A stretch of 64,000 nt of DNA, taken from positions 124,001 through 188,000 of the forward strand of contig NZ_PJAQ01000032.1 in NCBI RefSeq assembly GCF_002836775.1, in the 5' to 3' direction. How positions within the stretch are numbered: the stretch's first letter is position 1; every line of letters begins with the position of its first letter. The stretch comes from Colwellia sp. 12G3 (GTDB lineage Bacteria > Pseudomonadota > Gammaproteobacteria > Enterobacterales > Alteromonadaceae). This document shows, one piece after another, positions 1 through 8,906 of this stretch. The position numbers and the translations under genes were made by a program. Under the pieces are notes generated by a model, which saw nothing but the letters and a program-made list of their open reading frames with translations, was not told where the DNA came from and did not search any database.

Positions 1-81
1 GCACATCAGGTTTGCCCTTATTCAAATGCGGTACGCGGTAATATCGATGTGAAATTAATAGTAAATGGTGTTGCTTTATAA
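1..81 (+). CDS. ohr: Organic hydroperoxide resistance protein Ohr, C-terminal end (partial)
   Basis: The first 81 bases read in frame from base 1 as 26 codons and a TAA stop. The peptide contains AHQVCPYSNAVRGNIDV, which matches the conserved C-terminal segment of Ohr/OsmC-type peroxiredoxins; its Cys is the resolving member of the thiol pair that reduces organic hydroperoxides. The rest of the gene lies before the window. The call rests on this short motif alone, but the motif is distinctive. OsmC itself is a less likely alternative. Confidence 0.8.
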   Translation, partial: AHQVCPYSNAVRGNIDVKLIVNGVAL

Positions 82-140
82 TTAATAGCCATCGGATTAA
101 TTTTCACTTAATTTAGCTAATGACAATCAAGGAATAAATT

Positions 141-1070
141 ATGCGCGCAGTTCGAATTCACCAATATGGTGGTATTGAAACTCTTAAGTTAGAGCAGATT
201 GATACACCGGTAATCAATGCAGATGATATTTTAATTAAAGTTAAAGCTTCGTCAATTAATCCGGTTGATTGGAAAATTAGAGAAGGTTATTTAAAAGATT
301 TTATCCCTTACAAATTACCTGTAACCTTAGGTTGGGATGTAGCAGGAACCGTTGCTGCAGTTGGTGATTCAGTGACTGATTTTAACGTCGGCGATGAAGT
401 TTTTAGTCGCCCTGAAATTAGCCGAAATGGCACTTATGCCGACTTTGTCGCGGTAAAAGCTGATGAAGTTGCGTTGAAATCTGCCAAGTTAGATTTCGGA
501 CAAGCAGCCGCTTTACCTTTAGCGGGCATTACCGCTTGGCAATGTTTAGTCGATGTAGGCCAAATCAAAGCAGGGCAACGAGTCTTGGTTCATGCAGGTG
601 CTGGCGGTGTAGGGCATTTAGCGATACAAATCGCGAAAGCGAAAGGTGCAATAGTTATTGCAACAGCCTCGGCAAAAAATCAAGAATTGTTAACGCAATT
701 CGGCGCTGATCAAGCGGTTGATTATAATCAAGGTACCTTACTCGAGCAGATTGAACCGGTTGATTTAGTTGTTGATACGTTAGGTGGAGAAGTGCAGAGT
801 CAATCTTGGGCATTATTAAAACCAGGCGGCATGTTAGTTTCTATCGTTGACCAACCAAGCGAAGATCTTGCGAAAGAACATGACGTTAAGGGCGCATTTG
901 TTTTTATCCAGCCAAGTAGTCGTATCTTGCGTGAGCTAAATACTTTAGTAGAAAAAGATCAGCTTATGCCCTTTATTGAGCATCGTTTTCCATTAGATAA
1001 AATAGCCGAGGCGCATTTACAGAGTCAATCTGGGCGCACACGCGGTAAAATCGTCATCGACGTGAGTTAA
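141..1070 (+). CDS. NADP-dependent quinone oxidoreductase-like protein (zinc-free MDR family)
   Basis: This 309-residue protein belongs to the medium-chain dehydrogenase/reductase superfamily, probably a quinone or enone reductase using NADPH in the cytoplasm. An N-terminal GroES-like domain (about residues 1-125) is followed by a Rossmann domain with the nucleotide motif HAGAGGVGHL at 151-160. The Cys and His ligands of zinc-dependent alcohol dehydrogenases are not evident. An AAGGAA-type ribosome binding site precedes the ATG. It lies 59 bp after the ohr tail, so a shared stress role is possible but unproven. A strong hairpin terminator follows. The substrate cannot be told from sequence. 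Confidence 0.85.
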   Translation: MRAVRIHQYGGIETLKLEQIDTPVINADDILIKVKASSINPVDWKIREGYLKDFIPYKLPVTLGWDVAGTVAAVGDSVTDFNVGDEVFSRPEISRNGTYADFVAVKADEVALKSAKLDFGQAAALPLAGITAWQCLVDVGQIKAGQRVLVHAGAGGVGHLAIQIAKAKGAIVIATASAKNQELLTQFGADQAVDYNQGTLLEQIEPVDLVVDTLGGEVQSQSWALLKPGGMLVSIVDQPSEDLAKEHDVKGAFVFIQPSSRILRELNTLVEKDQLMPFIEHRFPLDKIAEAHLQSQSGRTRGKIVIDVS

Positions 1071-1113
1071 TTTCTTAATTTAATTCAAGTTGAATTAGCT
1101 GAACTTAAAAACC

Positions 1114-1141
1114 AAGGTCGCATACTTTATGCGACCTTTTT
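1114..1141 (+). terminator. Rho-independent terminator after the MDR oxidoreductase
   Basis: An 11-bp perfect stem (AAGGTCGCATA / TATGCGACCTT) with a 3-base loop is followed by a T run. It lies 44 bp after the stop codon of the upstream gene. Confidence 0.85.
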
Positions 1142-1302
1142 AGATCTATATAAGGTTAGTTCTAAGGTATTTTGGCATTGCAGCAAAAAATTTAATCACA
1201 AAAGTATGATGCTTCTTGCTGATGTTTTATTTAACTGTATGCTAATGGTTAGTGGTCAGACCTTTGGTGTCAGTGACATATTATAGAGGCTATAAGTAAG
1301 CA

Positions 1303-2190
1303 ATGAAGCAACAATCGTTATATATTCAAGGTGAAGATTACCAGCTACATCTTCGTCATATATCCAAAAATTCAGCTGGCACGCCGGTATTAATGATCCA
1401 CGGAGCCATAGAAAATGGTTATATTTTTTACACTAAGAAAGGTAAAGGGTTAGCCTGCTATTTAGCTGAACAGGGTTTTGATGTTTATGTTGCAGACCTT
1501 CGTGGTCGTGGACAAAGCACGCCAATAATAAGTGCTAATTCTGACTTTGGTCAATTTGAAGCGATTAGCCAAGATATACCGATGTTTTTAGATTACATCA
1601 CTAAAAAGACCAACAAAGCTATGCATGTAGTTTCTCATTCATGGGGTGGTGTGTTAATGGCGAGTTGTTTAGCTCGTTATCCGGAGAGTTTATCACAAGT
1701 GTTAAGTAACACCTGTTTTGGTACAAAAAGAACGGTAAGCGTAAAAAGTGTAGGAAAGTTTTTAAAAGTGAATCTGTTCTGGAATAACTTTGCCATAAAA
1801 CTAGCCAATAAAAACGGCTTTTTAGACGCTAAAAGGTATGGTATTGGCTCAGATAATGAAACGAAAAAGTCGCTTGCACAAAGTGTTGCTTGGGTTAAAA
1901 AAGGTGCTTGGATCGATCCCCATGATGGCTTTGATTATAATGAAGCGGCTAAAGATATATCATGGCCGCCGTCGTGGCACTTTACCGGAGTAAAAGACAA
2001 GGTTTTAGGGCATGAGCAAGATGTAAAAGCGTTTATTGCCGAGTCCTCGAATCATCAAGCTAAATTTAATTTACTTTCAAAGAAGAATGGTCATGCCTTA
2101 GATTATGATCATATTAATATTCTGACTCATCCTCAGGCTGTTACCGATCATTTTCCACTGTTGGTTGAATGGCTAAAAACTCATCAATAA
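1303..2190 (+). CDS. Alpha/beta hydrolase
   Basis: A 295-residue alpha/beta-hydrolase-fold protein, probably a cytoplasmic esterase or lipase-like enzyme. The oxyanion region HGAIENG is near residue 33 and the nucleophile elbow reads SHSWGG, placing the nucleophile at Ser113; the first elbow residue is Ser rather than the usual Gly. Candidate acid and base residues are Asp232 (GVKDKV) and His264 or His270. No signal peptide is visible. The gene stands alone between a terminator and a convergent gene. The substrate is unknown. Confidence 0.75.
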   Translation: MKQQSLYIQGEDYQLHLRHISKNSAGTPVLMIHGAIENGYIFYTKKGKGLACYLAEQGFDVYVADLRGRGQSTPIISANSDFGQFEAISQDIPMFLDYITKKTNKAMHVVSHSWGGVLMASCLARYPESLSQVLSNTCFGTKRTVSVKSVGKFLKVNLFWNNFAIKLANKNGFLDAKRYGIGSDNETKKSLAQSVAWVKKGAWIDPHDGFDYNEAAKDISWPPSWHFTGVKDKVLGHEQDVKAFIAESSNHQAKFNLLSKKNGHALDYDHINILTHPQAVTDHFPLLVEWLKTHQ

Positions 2191-2255
2191 GATTACTTAT
2201 GAAATGGAGACTACTGAGTGACACCATAATAAGCGGTTATATTTTTCACTAATAA

Positions 2256-2861
2256 CTAAGTAAATAGACTTAAAAAGGGCTCGCCGTGCGCTGACATCAA
2301 CCAAGCTAATGCTGCGGAGTTAGCAACTACGGTAAACCAAAAGGCTACTCTGAATTCTGCTTTTTTAGATTTATGCCTCAGCATTTGTTGCGCAATTGCC
2401 GCACCTGGCCAACCGCCAATTAAGGCTAACAAGTGTAAGGTACTTTCTTGCGTACGCCATGCACCTCGTTGTGCTTTAGATTTATCAAAGGCATAAGCGA
2501 GAAAGGTAATAAAACTCACGCCAAGGTAAATGAGTACTAGTTTCTGAGGTAGATGACCAAAAAAGTAAGCCGCGATTACCAAGGCAATAAATAGTATGGA
2601 TAAATAGATAGAGAACGTACTGATTTGTTTAGCCTCTTTTTTCTTAATTTTCTCACCTGAAAAGCTTGCTTGATCGGCGCAAAACCTTCCTTGATTATCC
2701 TTTGTAATTGAAAAGGTAATAACATCATTTATTTTGGGGGTTCGACTGCGGTTTTCTAAGGCTGTTTTGTGAATGAAAACAGCATCACCGCCGCCATTTG
2801 GGGTAATAAAACCAAAGGCTTTGTCGCTATTCCATTTAATTATTTTTCCTTTTAAGCGCAT
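2256..2861 (-). CDS. Cold-shock domain / DUF1294 membrane protein
   Basis: The 201-residue protein joins two known domains. Residues 1-67 form a cold-shock (OB-fold) nucleic-acid-binding domain with RNP-like motifs KAFGFITP and DAVFIH. Residues about 80-200 carry three to four hydrophobic segments with the DUF1294 signature (FDKSKAQRGAWR, then GGWPGAAIAQQ). This fusion occurs in many proteobacteria; its function is not established. The N-terminal domain would face the cytoplasm and could bind RNA or single-stranded DNA at the inner membrane. The ribosome binding site is weak. It is convergent with the hydrolase. Confidence 0.85.
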   Translation of the reverse strand: MRLKGKIIKWNSDKAFGFITPNGGGDAVFIHKTALENRSRTPKINDVITFSITKDNQGRFCADQASFSGEKIKKKEAKQISTFSIYLSILFIALVIAAYFFGHLPQKLVLIYLGVSFITFLAYAFDKSKAQRGAWRTQESTLHLLALIGGWPGAAIAQQMLRHKSKKAEFRVAFWFTVVANSAALAWLMSAHGEPFLSLFT

Positions 2862-2960
2862 TTAATGCCAATCCCATTAAGTTATTAACCACTTGTGCTG
2901 GTTAAAATATTCCAAGGTGGCGTTGCTCTAAACTTCCTTGTTTTAGTTTGCCGTTATTAT

Positions 2961-4217
2961 TTATGCAATGAGCTGCTTTAGTGCGTTAAATGTTGCACTT
3001 GTTTTATCTTCTTCAGCACAAACACTCAGTAAGTCATCAATAAAGTGATTTAACGCTCGGTGTTCTATATTTTGTACTTTTTCTTGCTGGGCAGGCGTTA
3101 GTATTTGATAACTAGTTGCCGCTCCAAAATCACCAAAAATGATATTGCCTTGCACGTCAAATAAGGTGTTATGCGCGTATAAATCACCATGACAGACTTG
3201 GTTTTTATGTAAGTGTGCAAACACATCTTGCATCTGGCTTACTATGTTTTTAATAAGCACAATGGATAAGCTGAAACCTTGCGGAAAGGTGTCTCGAGTA
3301 CAGCTGTTAAAGCAAGGTGGTAGGCCAAGGTTTTGATAACTCTCAGGGATAAGGCTCATAATTAACGCAAGGTAGTTGTCTTCATTTACTTGCGCTAAGG
3401 ATTCGACTAAATTTGGATGTTTTCCTACTTGTAAGCAGGCTTGTAATTCATCTTGTGGATAACCATCACTAGTGACTTCACCTTTAAAAACTTTAACGGC
3501 AATATCATCAGGAAATTGTGATTGTGGTGTATTCCAATGTGCTTTTGAAATTACCCCAGAAGCGCCTTGGCCTAACACTTTTTCTAAGGTGTAACTTACC
3601 GATGATATTTGAGGTACTGACTTCACTTCGACTTGAGTTTCGCTGTTATTTTTAACCGCTGAAAATGGGTTGCCGGCAAAGGCAATCCATGCCAACTTAG
3701 GCAAGTTTAATAACTGTTCGGGACATTCGGTTAACTTATTGGCAGAAATACGTACTAATTCCAGGTGATGAGCTTGCGCTAATGTTTGCGGCAAATGCGT
3801 TAATTGGTTGCCAGCTAAGGCTAACTTCTGCAATCTTGGACGCTCGCCTAAACTATTGGGCAAAGTCTCAATTAAATTATCCGTTAAAATCAACCAACGC
3901 AATTGTGCTGGCAGCGACGCTTCAGCAACTTGTGTTATTTGGTTTGATTTAAAGCCAACCATTTCCAAGTTAGGCAATTGGCCTAATACTTCGGGCAGGT
4001 GTTCAAATTTATTTTGTGAAGCGAAAATGATTTTTAGTTTGCTCAGTTGTACCAGTTCATCAGGTAATGAAGAGAGTGCATTATAAGATAAGTCGAGAAT
4101 CTCTAAACTATCAGCCAAGGTTAAAATTTCTAAAGGGAAACTGGTTAAATTTTCAGATAACTTTAAATGGCTAATGCCGGCGAGTTCGCCTGAACGAAGT
4201 TGGGAAAGAGTATGCAA
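2961..4217 (-). CDS. Leucine-rich-repeat protein kinase
   Basis: A 418-residue predicted cytoplasmic protein with an N-terminal leucine-rich-repeat array (about 15-190, units of about 23 residues such as LEILDLSYNALSSLP) fused to a eukaryotic-like protein kinase domain (about 208-418). Visible kinase features are the glycine loop GQGASG (216-221), the VAIK-type lysine K242 (IAVKVF), the catalytic loop HGDLYAHN (343-350, HGD in place of HRD) and the Mg-binding DFG (363-365). The key residues for phosphotransfer are therefore present. There is no signal peptide or membrane segment. No partner phosphatase or obvious substrate gene is adjacent. The family is known from annotation, but its role is not. 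Confidence 0.85.
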   Translation of the reverse strand: MHTLSQLRSGELAGISHLKLSENLTSFPLEILTLADSLEILDLSYNALSSLPDELVQLSKLKIIFASQNKFEHLPEVLGQLPNLEMVGFKSNQITQVAEASLPAQLRWLILTDNLIETLPNSLGERPRLQKLALAGNQLTHLPQTLAQAHHLELVRISANKLTECPEQLLNLPKLAWIAFAGNPFSAVKNNSETQVEVKSVPQISSVSYTLEKVLGQGASGVISKAHWNTPQSQFPDDIAVKVFKGEVTSDGYPQDELQACLQVGKHPNLVESLAQVNEDNYLALIMSLIPESYQNLGLPPCFNSCTRDTFPQGFSLSIVLIKNIVSQMQDVFAHLHKNQVCHGDLYAHNTLFDVQGNIIFGDFGAATSYQILTPAQQEKVQNIEHRALNHFIDDLLSVCAEEDKTSATFNALKQLIA

Positions 4218-4386
4218 AATAAAGTGTCCGATTAAATGATGAAAAACGGCGCTAGTTTACTGGAATTTTTATCATAATGCTTCAACGTTCGAGATTAAGA
4301 GCAACGCTGACCTAAGGTATTTTATCGCTACCAGTTGGCAATCATTTAATGTCATTACTAATAATGTACTGTTGGGTGGTTTTACC

Positions 4387-4415
4387 AAAAAAGCACCTAG
4401 GGCAAACCTAGGTGC
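4387..4415 (-). terminator. Terminator of the chitinase cluster
   Basis: A 9-bp perfect stem (GCACCTAGG / CCTAGGTGC) with a 5-base loop is followed, on the minus strand, by six T residues. It lies about 70 bp after the stop of the last chitinase gene and would end transcripts from the cluster. Confidence 0.85.
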
Positions 4416-4487
4416 AAAAGTATGGGGGTAATTAGTCGCCTTCCACGTCCGTGTGAGCAGGCTATTAATCAGTTACAACATGTATGC

Positions 4488-7106
4488 TTACTTTTTCCAC
4501 ACATCAGCAACACCTGGCTCTTCACCTTTAGTCCACCAACCTGCGGTATAAGTTTCGCCGTTATGTGAAACTTTATCGCCGCCGTTATAAACTAAATCTG
4601 CGCGCCACGCTCGAACTTGACCATCATCAGGGATAACTTCAGACCAAGCAGCGCTTTGATCTGGCTGTTCACCTTTAGTCCACCAGTTAGCTTGGTAAGT
4701 TACCTCGTTATAAACAACAGTATCGCCAGTATTGTAGATTTTACTGCTGTCCCAAGTACCGTTTCCACCGGTAGTTTTGTGAGTCACTGTCACGGTAAAA
4801 CTTTGAGCTGATACCGCAGTACCATCGCTAACTTCAACAGTTACTGTGTAACTTGTATCAGCAGTAACATCACCCGCAGTTAAGCTTACATTGGCGCCTG
4901 AGCCTACAAGTGTTAAACCCGTAGGTACTTGCCATGTGTAAGTTAACGAGTCGTTATCAGCATCAGTAGCAGAAACCGCTATGCTCGCTTGCATTGCTTC
5001 TTCTATTGTTACGTCATTAATTGCAGCAACAACAGGAGCGGTATTGCCAGTGCTTGGTGCAACCACAGTTAATGTTGTTGATTTGCTTACTGTTGATTTA
5101 CCATCAGATACGCTTAACGTTACTGCATAATTGCTAGTTTTTGTTACGGTATTTGCGGTAATAACCACGTTGGCAGTGTTCGTTGCTGTCGCCGTTAACG
5201 CACTATCCATAGTCCAGCTGTACGTTAAGCTATCGTTGTCTGCATCTGTGGCAATGGCAGCAATAGTAATTATCTCGCCAGAATTAACTGAAAAGCTATT
5301 GGCTAAGTTTATAACAGGTTTTTTGTTGATTGGACCAACAACACCACCTAAACCTTCATGCATTGCATTAAGAATATCGCCATTATCGGCATCAATTTCC
5401 CAAGCAAATAAACCACCTAAGCCACTCGCGTTAACATATTGGCCTTTAGCGATAACAGATCTTGGGCTATCGTACGTCACTAACTTGCCTGATTGTTTAT
5501 TCCATACATAAGCCGCATCAGCCATTTCATCATAACCCACTTCAAAACCATTAACACCAGTACCGGCAGCGCCAACCATATGTTGAGCAAGGCCTTTGTA
5601 GTCAATAATTCCCGCTTCCCACACACCTTGAGCAGTAGAGCCAGTAAGTTTACCTGTACCGTCAGCAGTCATTGGATTATCTAAAATAGTGGTGTTGTCT
5701 GGCATTACGCCTTCCCAACCACGGCCATACATTGCTGTACCTACAACAATCTTTTTAGCAGCAACGCCTTGTGCTAATAATAAATCTACTGCATTAGTGA
5801 TGGTATAAGCAGGACCTTTACGTGGTTCGCCTTTATCATCTAAGCCAGTACCATTACATTCATCAACACTAATATGACTACCACAATTTAAACCCGTTTG
5901 ATGACCGGTCACATTGTTCCAGCCACCAAAGAAGTCATAAGTCATGGCAAAGATATAATCCATAAACTGTGCAGCTGCAGCGTAGTCGACATCTTCAATT
6001 TTGTCATAACCTGAGCCGATAGCTGAAGTAAGTTCATAGGTACGACCTGTTTCAGCTTCAAGCTCATTTAGCATAGTTCGAAGTTCTTGCATTAAGGCTA
6101 CATAAGCGGGGCCATCATTGATTGGATCACCTAAGTTGGTAGAAGCACCATCACCACCGGGGAATTCCCAATCAATATCAACACCATCATAGAACTTCCA
6201 TGTTTTTAAGAATTTCTTCATTGAGGCGACAAACACATCACGGTTAGCTTTTTGCGTAAAGCCATAAAACGGGTCTGATAATGTCCAACCACCAACCGAT
6301 GGTAATATTTTTAAATCAGGATTACGTTGTTTTAACGCCATTAATTGTGCGTAAGTACCACGAATAGGATCGGTTGCATCAATACCAGGTAAGGTTTTTT
6401 GTACGGCGGCCCATGGATCATGGATGACGACTTCATAATCAGCAGAGCCAGCACACGCTGTCTCTAAAGCACGCCAGCTATTGCCGTTTTCAATTTCTTT
6501 CAGTGATGCATTAGCGCCACAAATGGGGATAAAACCGTATAATAAATGCGTTAAATTATCAGCAGGTATTTGGCTGACATCATAACCACGACCGTAAATT
6601 CCCCACTCAACAAAATAAGCACCAACAACGTTATCTATTTGTGTTGGATAGCTTTTATTGTTTGGATCTATGTTCATGGTAAGGGGTGCTAAATGACCCC
6701 CATCGGTATCGGCAATAATGATGTCTTTTTGCGCACTGGTTGCACAAACGGTGCCTTCACATAACGCAATAGTGAGTTGATGACGACCTGATTGAGCATA
6801 AGGGAAGTTAATTACGCCGCTTTTTGTGCCTGCTGCGAAATTACCTTCATTAACCATAGTGTTATCAAAGTAAACTTTGTAGTTATCGCCCCCGGAGCCG
6901 CTCCAAGCATTCCATTTAATGCTGATATCCACTAACTCTTTTGCTTTAACCAAGTCTTTATAAGAGCCTAAACCTTCAAGGTTTACCTCTACAAAGGAGT
7001 AACTTTGCGGTGTCCAATCTATGCTAGGCGCTGAAGGAGCTGCATCGACATTTTGTGATGATAATGCCGCACTGATTGCACACACTGTGAGTAGTCTTTT
7101 ATTCAT
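4488..7106 (-). CDS. Secreted GH18 chitinase with ChiA-type N-domain and two CBM5/12 domains
   Basis: An 872-residue secreted endo-acting-type chitinase. A signal peptide ends near residue 22 (after NVDA). Next come a ChiA-like N-terminal Ig fold (about 25-135), a GH18 catalytic barrel (about 160-590) with SVGGW (270-274) and DGVDIDWE (307-314), two cadherin/PKD-like repeats (about 596-785, each with DADNDSLTY) and two C-terminal CBM5/12 chitin-binding modules ending in WWTKGEQP and WWTKGEEP segments. Catalytic Glu314 sits almost exactly where Serratia ChiA has Glu315. It is the last gene of the minus-strand chitin cluster, 98 bp after the LPMO gene, with an AGAGGAAA ribosome binding site. 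It would cut chitin outside the cell. Confidence 0.95.
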   Translation of the reverse strand: MNKRLLTVCAISAALSSQNVDAAPSAPSIDWTPQSYSFVEVNLEGLGSYKDLVKAKELVDISIKWNAWSGSGGDNYKVYFDNTMVNEGNFAAGTKSGVINFPYAQSGRHQLTIALCEGTVCATSAQKDIIIADTDGGHLAPLTMNIDPNNKSYPTQIDNVVGAYFVEWGIYGRGYDVSQIPADNLTHLLYGFIPICGANASLKEIENGNSWRALETACAGSADYEVVIHDPWAAVQKTLPGIDATDPIRGTYAQLMALKQRNPDLKILPSVGGWTLSDPFYGFTQKANRDVFVASMKKFLKTWKFYDGVDIDWEFPGGDGASTNLGDPINDGPAYVALMQELRTMLNELEAETGRTYELTSAIGSGYDKIEDVDYAAAAQFMDYIFAMTYDFFGGWNNVTGHQTGLNCGSHISVDECNGTGLDDKGEPRKGPAYTITNAVDLLLAQGVAAKKIVVGTAMYGRGWEGVMPDNTTILDNPMTADGTGKLTGSTAQGVWEAGIIDYKGLAQHMVGAAGTGVNGFEVGYDEMADAAYVWNKQSGKLVTYDSPRSVIAKGQYVNASGLGGLFAWEIDADNGDILNAMHEGLGGVVGPINKKPVINLANSFSVNSGEIITIAAIATDADNDSLTYSWTMDSALTATATNTANVVITANTVTKTSNYAVTLSVSDGKSTVSKSTTLTVVAPSTGNTAPVVAAINDVTIEEAMQASIAVSATDADNDSLTYTWQVPTGLTLVGSGANVSLTAGDVTADTSYTVTVEVSDGTAVSAQSFTVTVTHKTTGGNGTWDSSKIYNTGDTVVYNEVTYQANWWTKGEQPDQSAAWSEVIPDDGQVRAWRADLVYNGGDKVSHNGETYTAGWWTKGEEPGVADVWKK

Positions 7107-7126
7107 AATTTCCTCTTATTATAATA

Positions 7127-7160
7127 TTGCTGACAGGCATACCAAGGGTATGTTCAGCAT
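7127..7160 (-). other. Imperfect hairpin between LPMO and second chitinase genes
   Basis: Arms CATACC/GGTATG around a short loop, extended by GCTGA/TCAGC with a small internal bulge, form a stem in the 98-bp gap. No T run follows on the minus strand, so it looks like an intercistronic structure and not a terminator. Confidence 0.45.
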
Positions 7161-7204
7161 TGTTGTGGGTATTCTTTTGTCCTGTGATTTCTAAGGGTAA
7201 AGTT

Positions 7205-8797
7205 TTAACGCTTTTGCCAAACATCGCTGACATCAGGTTGTTCACCTTTAGTCCACCATTTGGCTTGATAAGTAATTTGTTGATAGCTAACGACAGCACC
7301 TTGGGAGTATTCATTTTGAGCATTCCACGTGGCAGTTCCGCCGTCGGTTGGAGAATCTAGTTGCCATGCATTGCTGTTATTAGGTGCTTGGTTTTTGTTC
7401 CACCATTTAGCTGAGTAGATTTTGTTTTCATAACTGACTTTATCGCCAGCTGAATAGGCTTGAGTACTTGTCCATAAGGGAACAGTTGGGTCTACCACGC
7501 TATTTTTCACCGTGACGGTAAAGGTCTTGATCGTGGTTAATAGTCCGTCTGGCACGGCAACGTTTAGGTTGAAGTCAGTATCGGTGTCAACCGCAGCAGC
7601 GGTAATAACGAGGTTGGCATCACTGCCGGTATAAGAGAGTTCACTCGGTATTTGCCAAGTGAAAAGCAAATTAGCTTGTTCATCATCAAAGGCATGAACA
7701 TGAATAGATGCTGAAGCAGATTCGGTCATAACAATATTAGCTATGTCATGTACGATTGGCGCAGTATTAATTGGCGCTGCTTGGATGGTAAGTACAACAG
7801 TGTGCTCGTTATGGGTCACGTAGTTAATATTACTGAGCAAGTTGGCGGTATCAAAAGCAATATCACCCTGGCTATCTTCTACACCAATATTAAGTAAGTG
7901 GCTGTAATCAATATTTAATGATTGCGCAAAGTCGCTCGCCCAGGTGGCATGATTTAATTCAGTTATTGCGAGTTGTTGGTTTATTAATTCTTGGCCGGAG
8001 GCATCAAATAATCGTAAGCTAGCCGTTTCTCCAACAGTTGGTGTTTGTCCTTGTTTGAGGAAAAAACCTGCGCTAAACCACGTATCAGGCTCAACAGTAT
8101 CTCGCACTATAGTAACGTCACTGCAGTTATAGAAACCTTCACCAACCACATCATCACGCTGCCAACGGCTATATAAAATGGCATCGCCAATCCTATCGGC
8201 GGGAATACTGACATCCATTTCATAAAAACGTGTACCGTCAGCATCTTTAATGAAATTAATATTCTCGTGAGTTTGTACCCGCAAAACATCAGACCAAGTA
8301 AGTGGCATAGTGTCACCGTTATAACTTGGTTGACTTAAATAGAATTCCCAAAAACTTGGATTATGCGGTGTAGTGGCCAGAAATTTTATTTTGATATCAC
8401 CGTTGGCATTGGGCACAACATCACTGCGTTGCCAATGAGGTGAGGGCAGGTTCATACCTTTTTTCTTAACATCACCACCAGCACATAAAGTGCCATCGGG
8501 TATGTTGGCTTTTACTTCCACAAAATTAGTATAATCGCGGGTGTTTACCGCAAATTCATGCAGTTGCACAAATTGAAAATGACCCGAGCTCAGATAAGCG
8601 GCACGACAGGCGGCATTTGGGATGTTAGAGCCATCTTCAGGCCACCAGTAACCTTGCTGTAATTCACAAAAAGCTTGTCGAGCCATAGGGCTAAACATAT
8701 AGCCGTGCGCGGATACTTGATTACTCATGCTACCTAACATGCTCGTTAGCACGAGACTTAAGGCGGCAGACTTAACGTTGAACTTAATTTTAGACAT
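7205..8797 (-). CDS. Chitin-active lytic polysaccharide monooxygenase (AA10, GbpA-like)
   Basis: A 530-residue secreted copper enzyme that would oxidatively cleave crystalline chitin. The signal peptide ends at residue 30 (NQVSA), giving mature His31 (HGYMFSP), the first ligand of the copper histidine brace; the second is His145 in TTPHNPSFWEF. The AA10 domain spans about 31-235, followed by a GbpA-domain-2-like region (about 238-345), a cadherin/PKD-like repeat (about 348-440) and two CBM5/12 modules at the C-terminus. It lies between two GH18 chitinases on the same strand, the usual synergy partners. The AGGGGA ribosome binding site directly follows a perfect hairpin. Confidence 0.95.
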   Translation of the reverse strand: MSKIKFNVKSAALSLVLTSMLGSMSNQVSAHGYMFSPMARQAFCELQQGYWWPEDGSNIPNAACRAAYLSSGHFQFVQLHEFAVNTRDYTNFVEVKANIPDGTLCAGGDVKKKGMNLPSPHWQRSDVVPNANGDIKIKFLATTPHNPSFWEFYLSQPSYNGDTMPLTWSDVLRVQTHENINFIKDADGTRFYEMDVSIPADRIGDAILYSRWQRDDVVGEGFYNCSDVTIVRDTVEPDTWFSAGFFLKQGQTPTVGETASLRLFDASGQELINQQLAITELNHATWASDFAQSLNIDYSHLLNIGVEDSQGDIAFDTANLLSNINYVTHNEHTVVLTIQAAPINTAPIVHDIANIVMTESASASIHVHAFDDEQANLLFTWQIPSELSYTGSDANLVITAAAVDTDTDFNLNVAVPDGLLTTIKTFTVTVKNSVVDPTVPLWTSTQAYSAGDKVSYENKIYSAKWWNKNQAPNNSNAWQLDSPTDGGTATWNAQNEYSQGAVVSYQQITYQAKWWTKGEQPDVSDVWQKR

Positions 8798-8808
8798 AGT
8801 TTTCCCCT

Positions 8809-8836
8809 AGCGATAAATACCGGAGTATTTATCGCT
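8809..8836 (-). other. Perfect hairpin abutting the LPMO ribosome binding site
   Basis: A 12-bp perfect inverted repeat (AGCGATAAATAC / GTATTTATCGCT) with a 4-base loop lies between the first chitinase and the LPMO gene. On the minus strand it is followed at once by AGGGGAAAACT and the ATG, with no T run. It is probably an intercistronic mRNA structure. Confidence 0.65.
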
Positions 8837-8906
8837 GGTTATTTGTTAAAAATAATTACACTTTACGGGTTAATTTATACGGTTTGATAAAGTCTTTAAA
8901 AGACAG

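Noticed and set aside
5131-5511. Plus-strand open frame opposite the chitinase
   Set aside because: It is a shadow of the repetitive cadherin/PKD-like domains on the other strand, with hydrophobic Val/Ala-rich composition from reversed codons.
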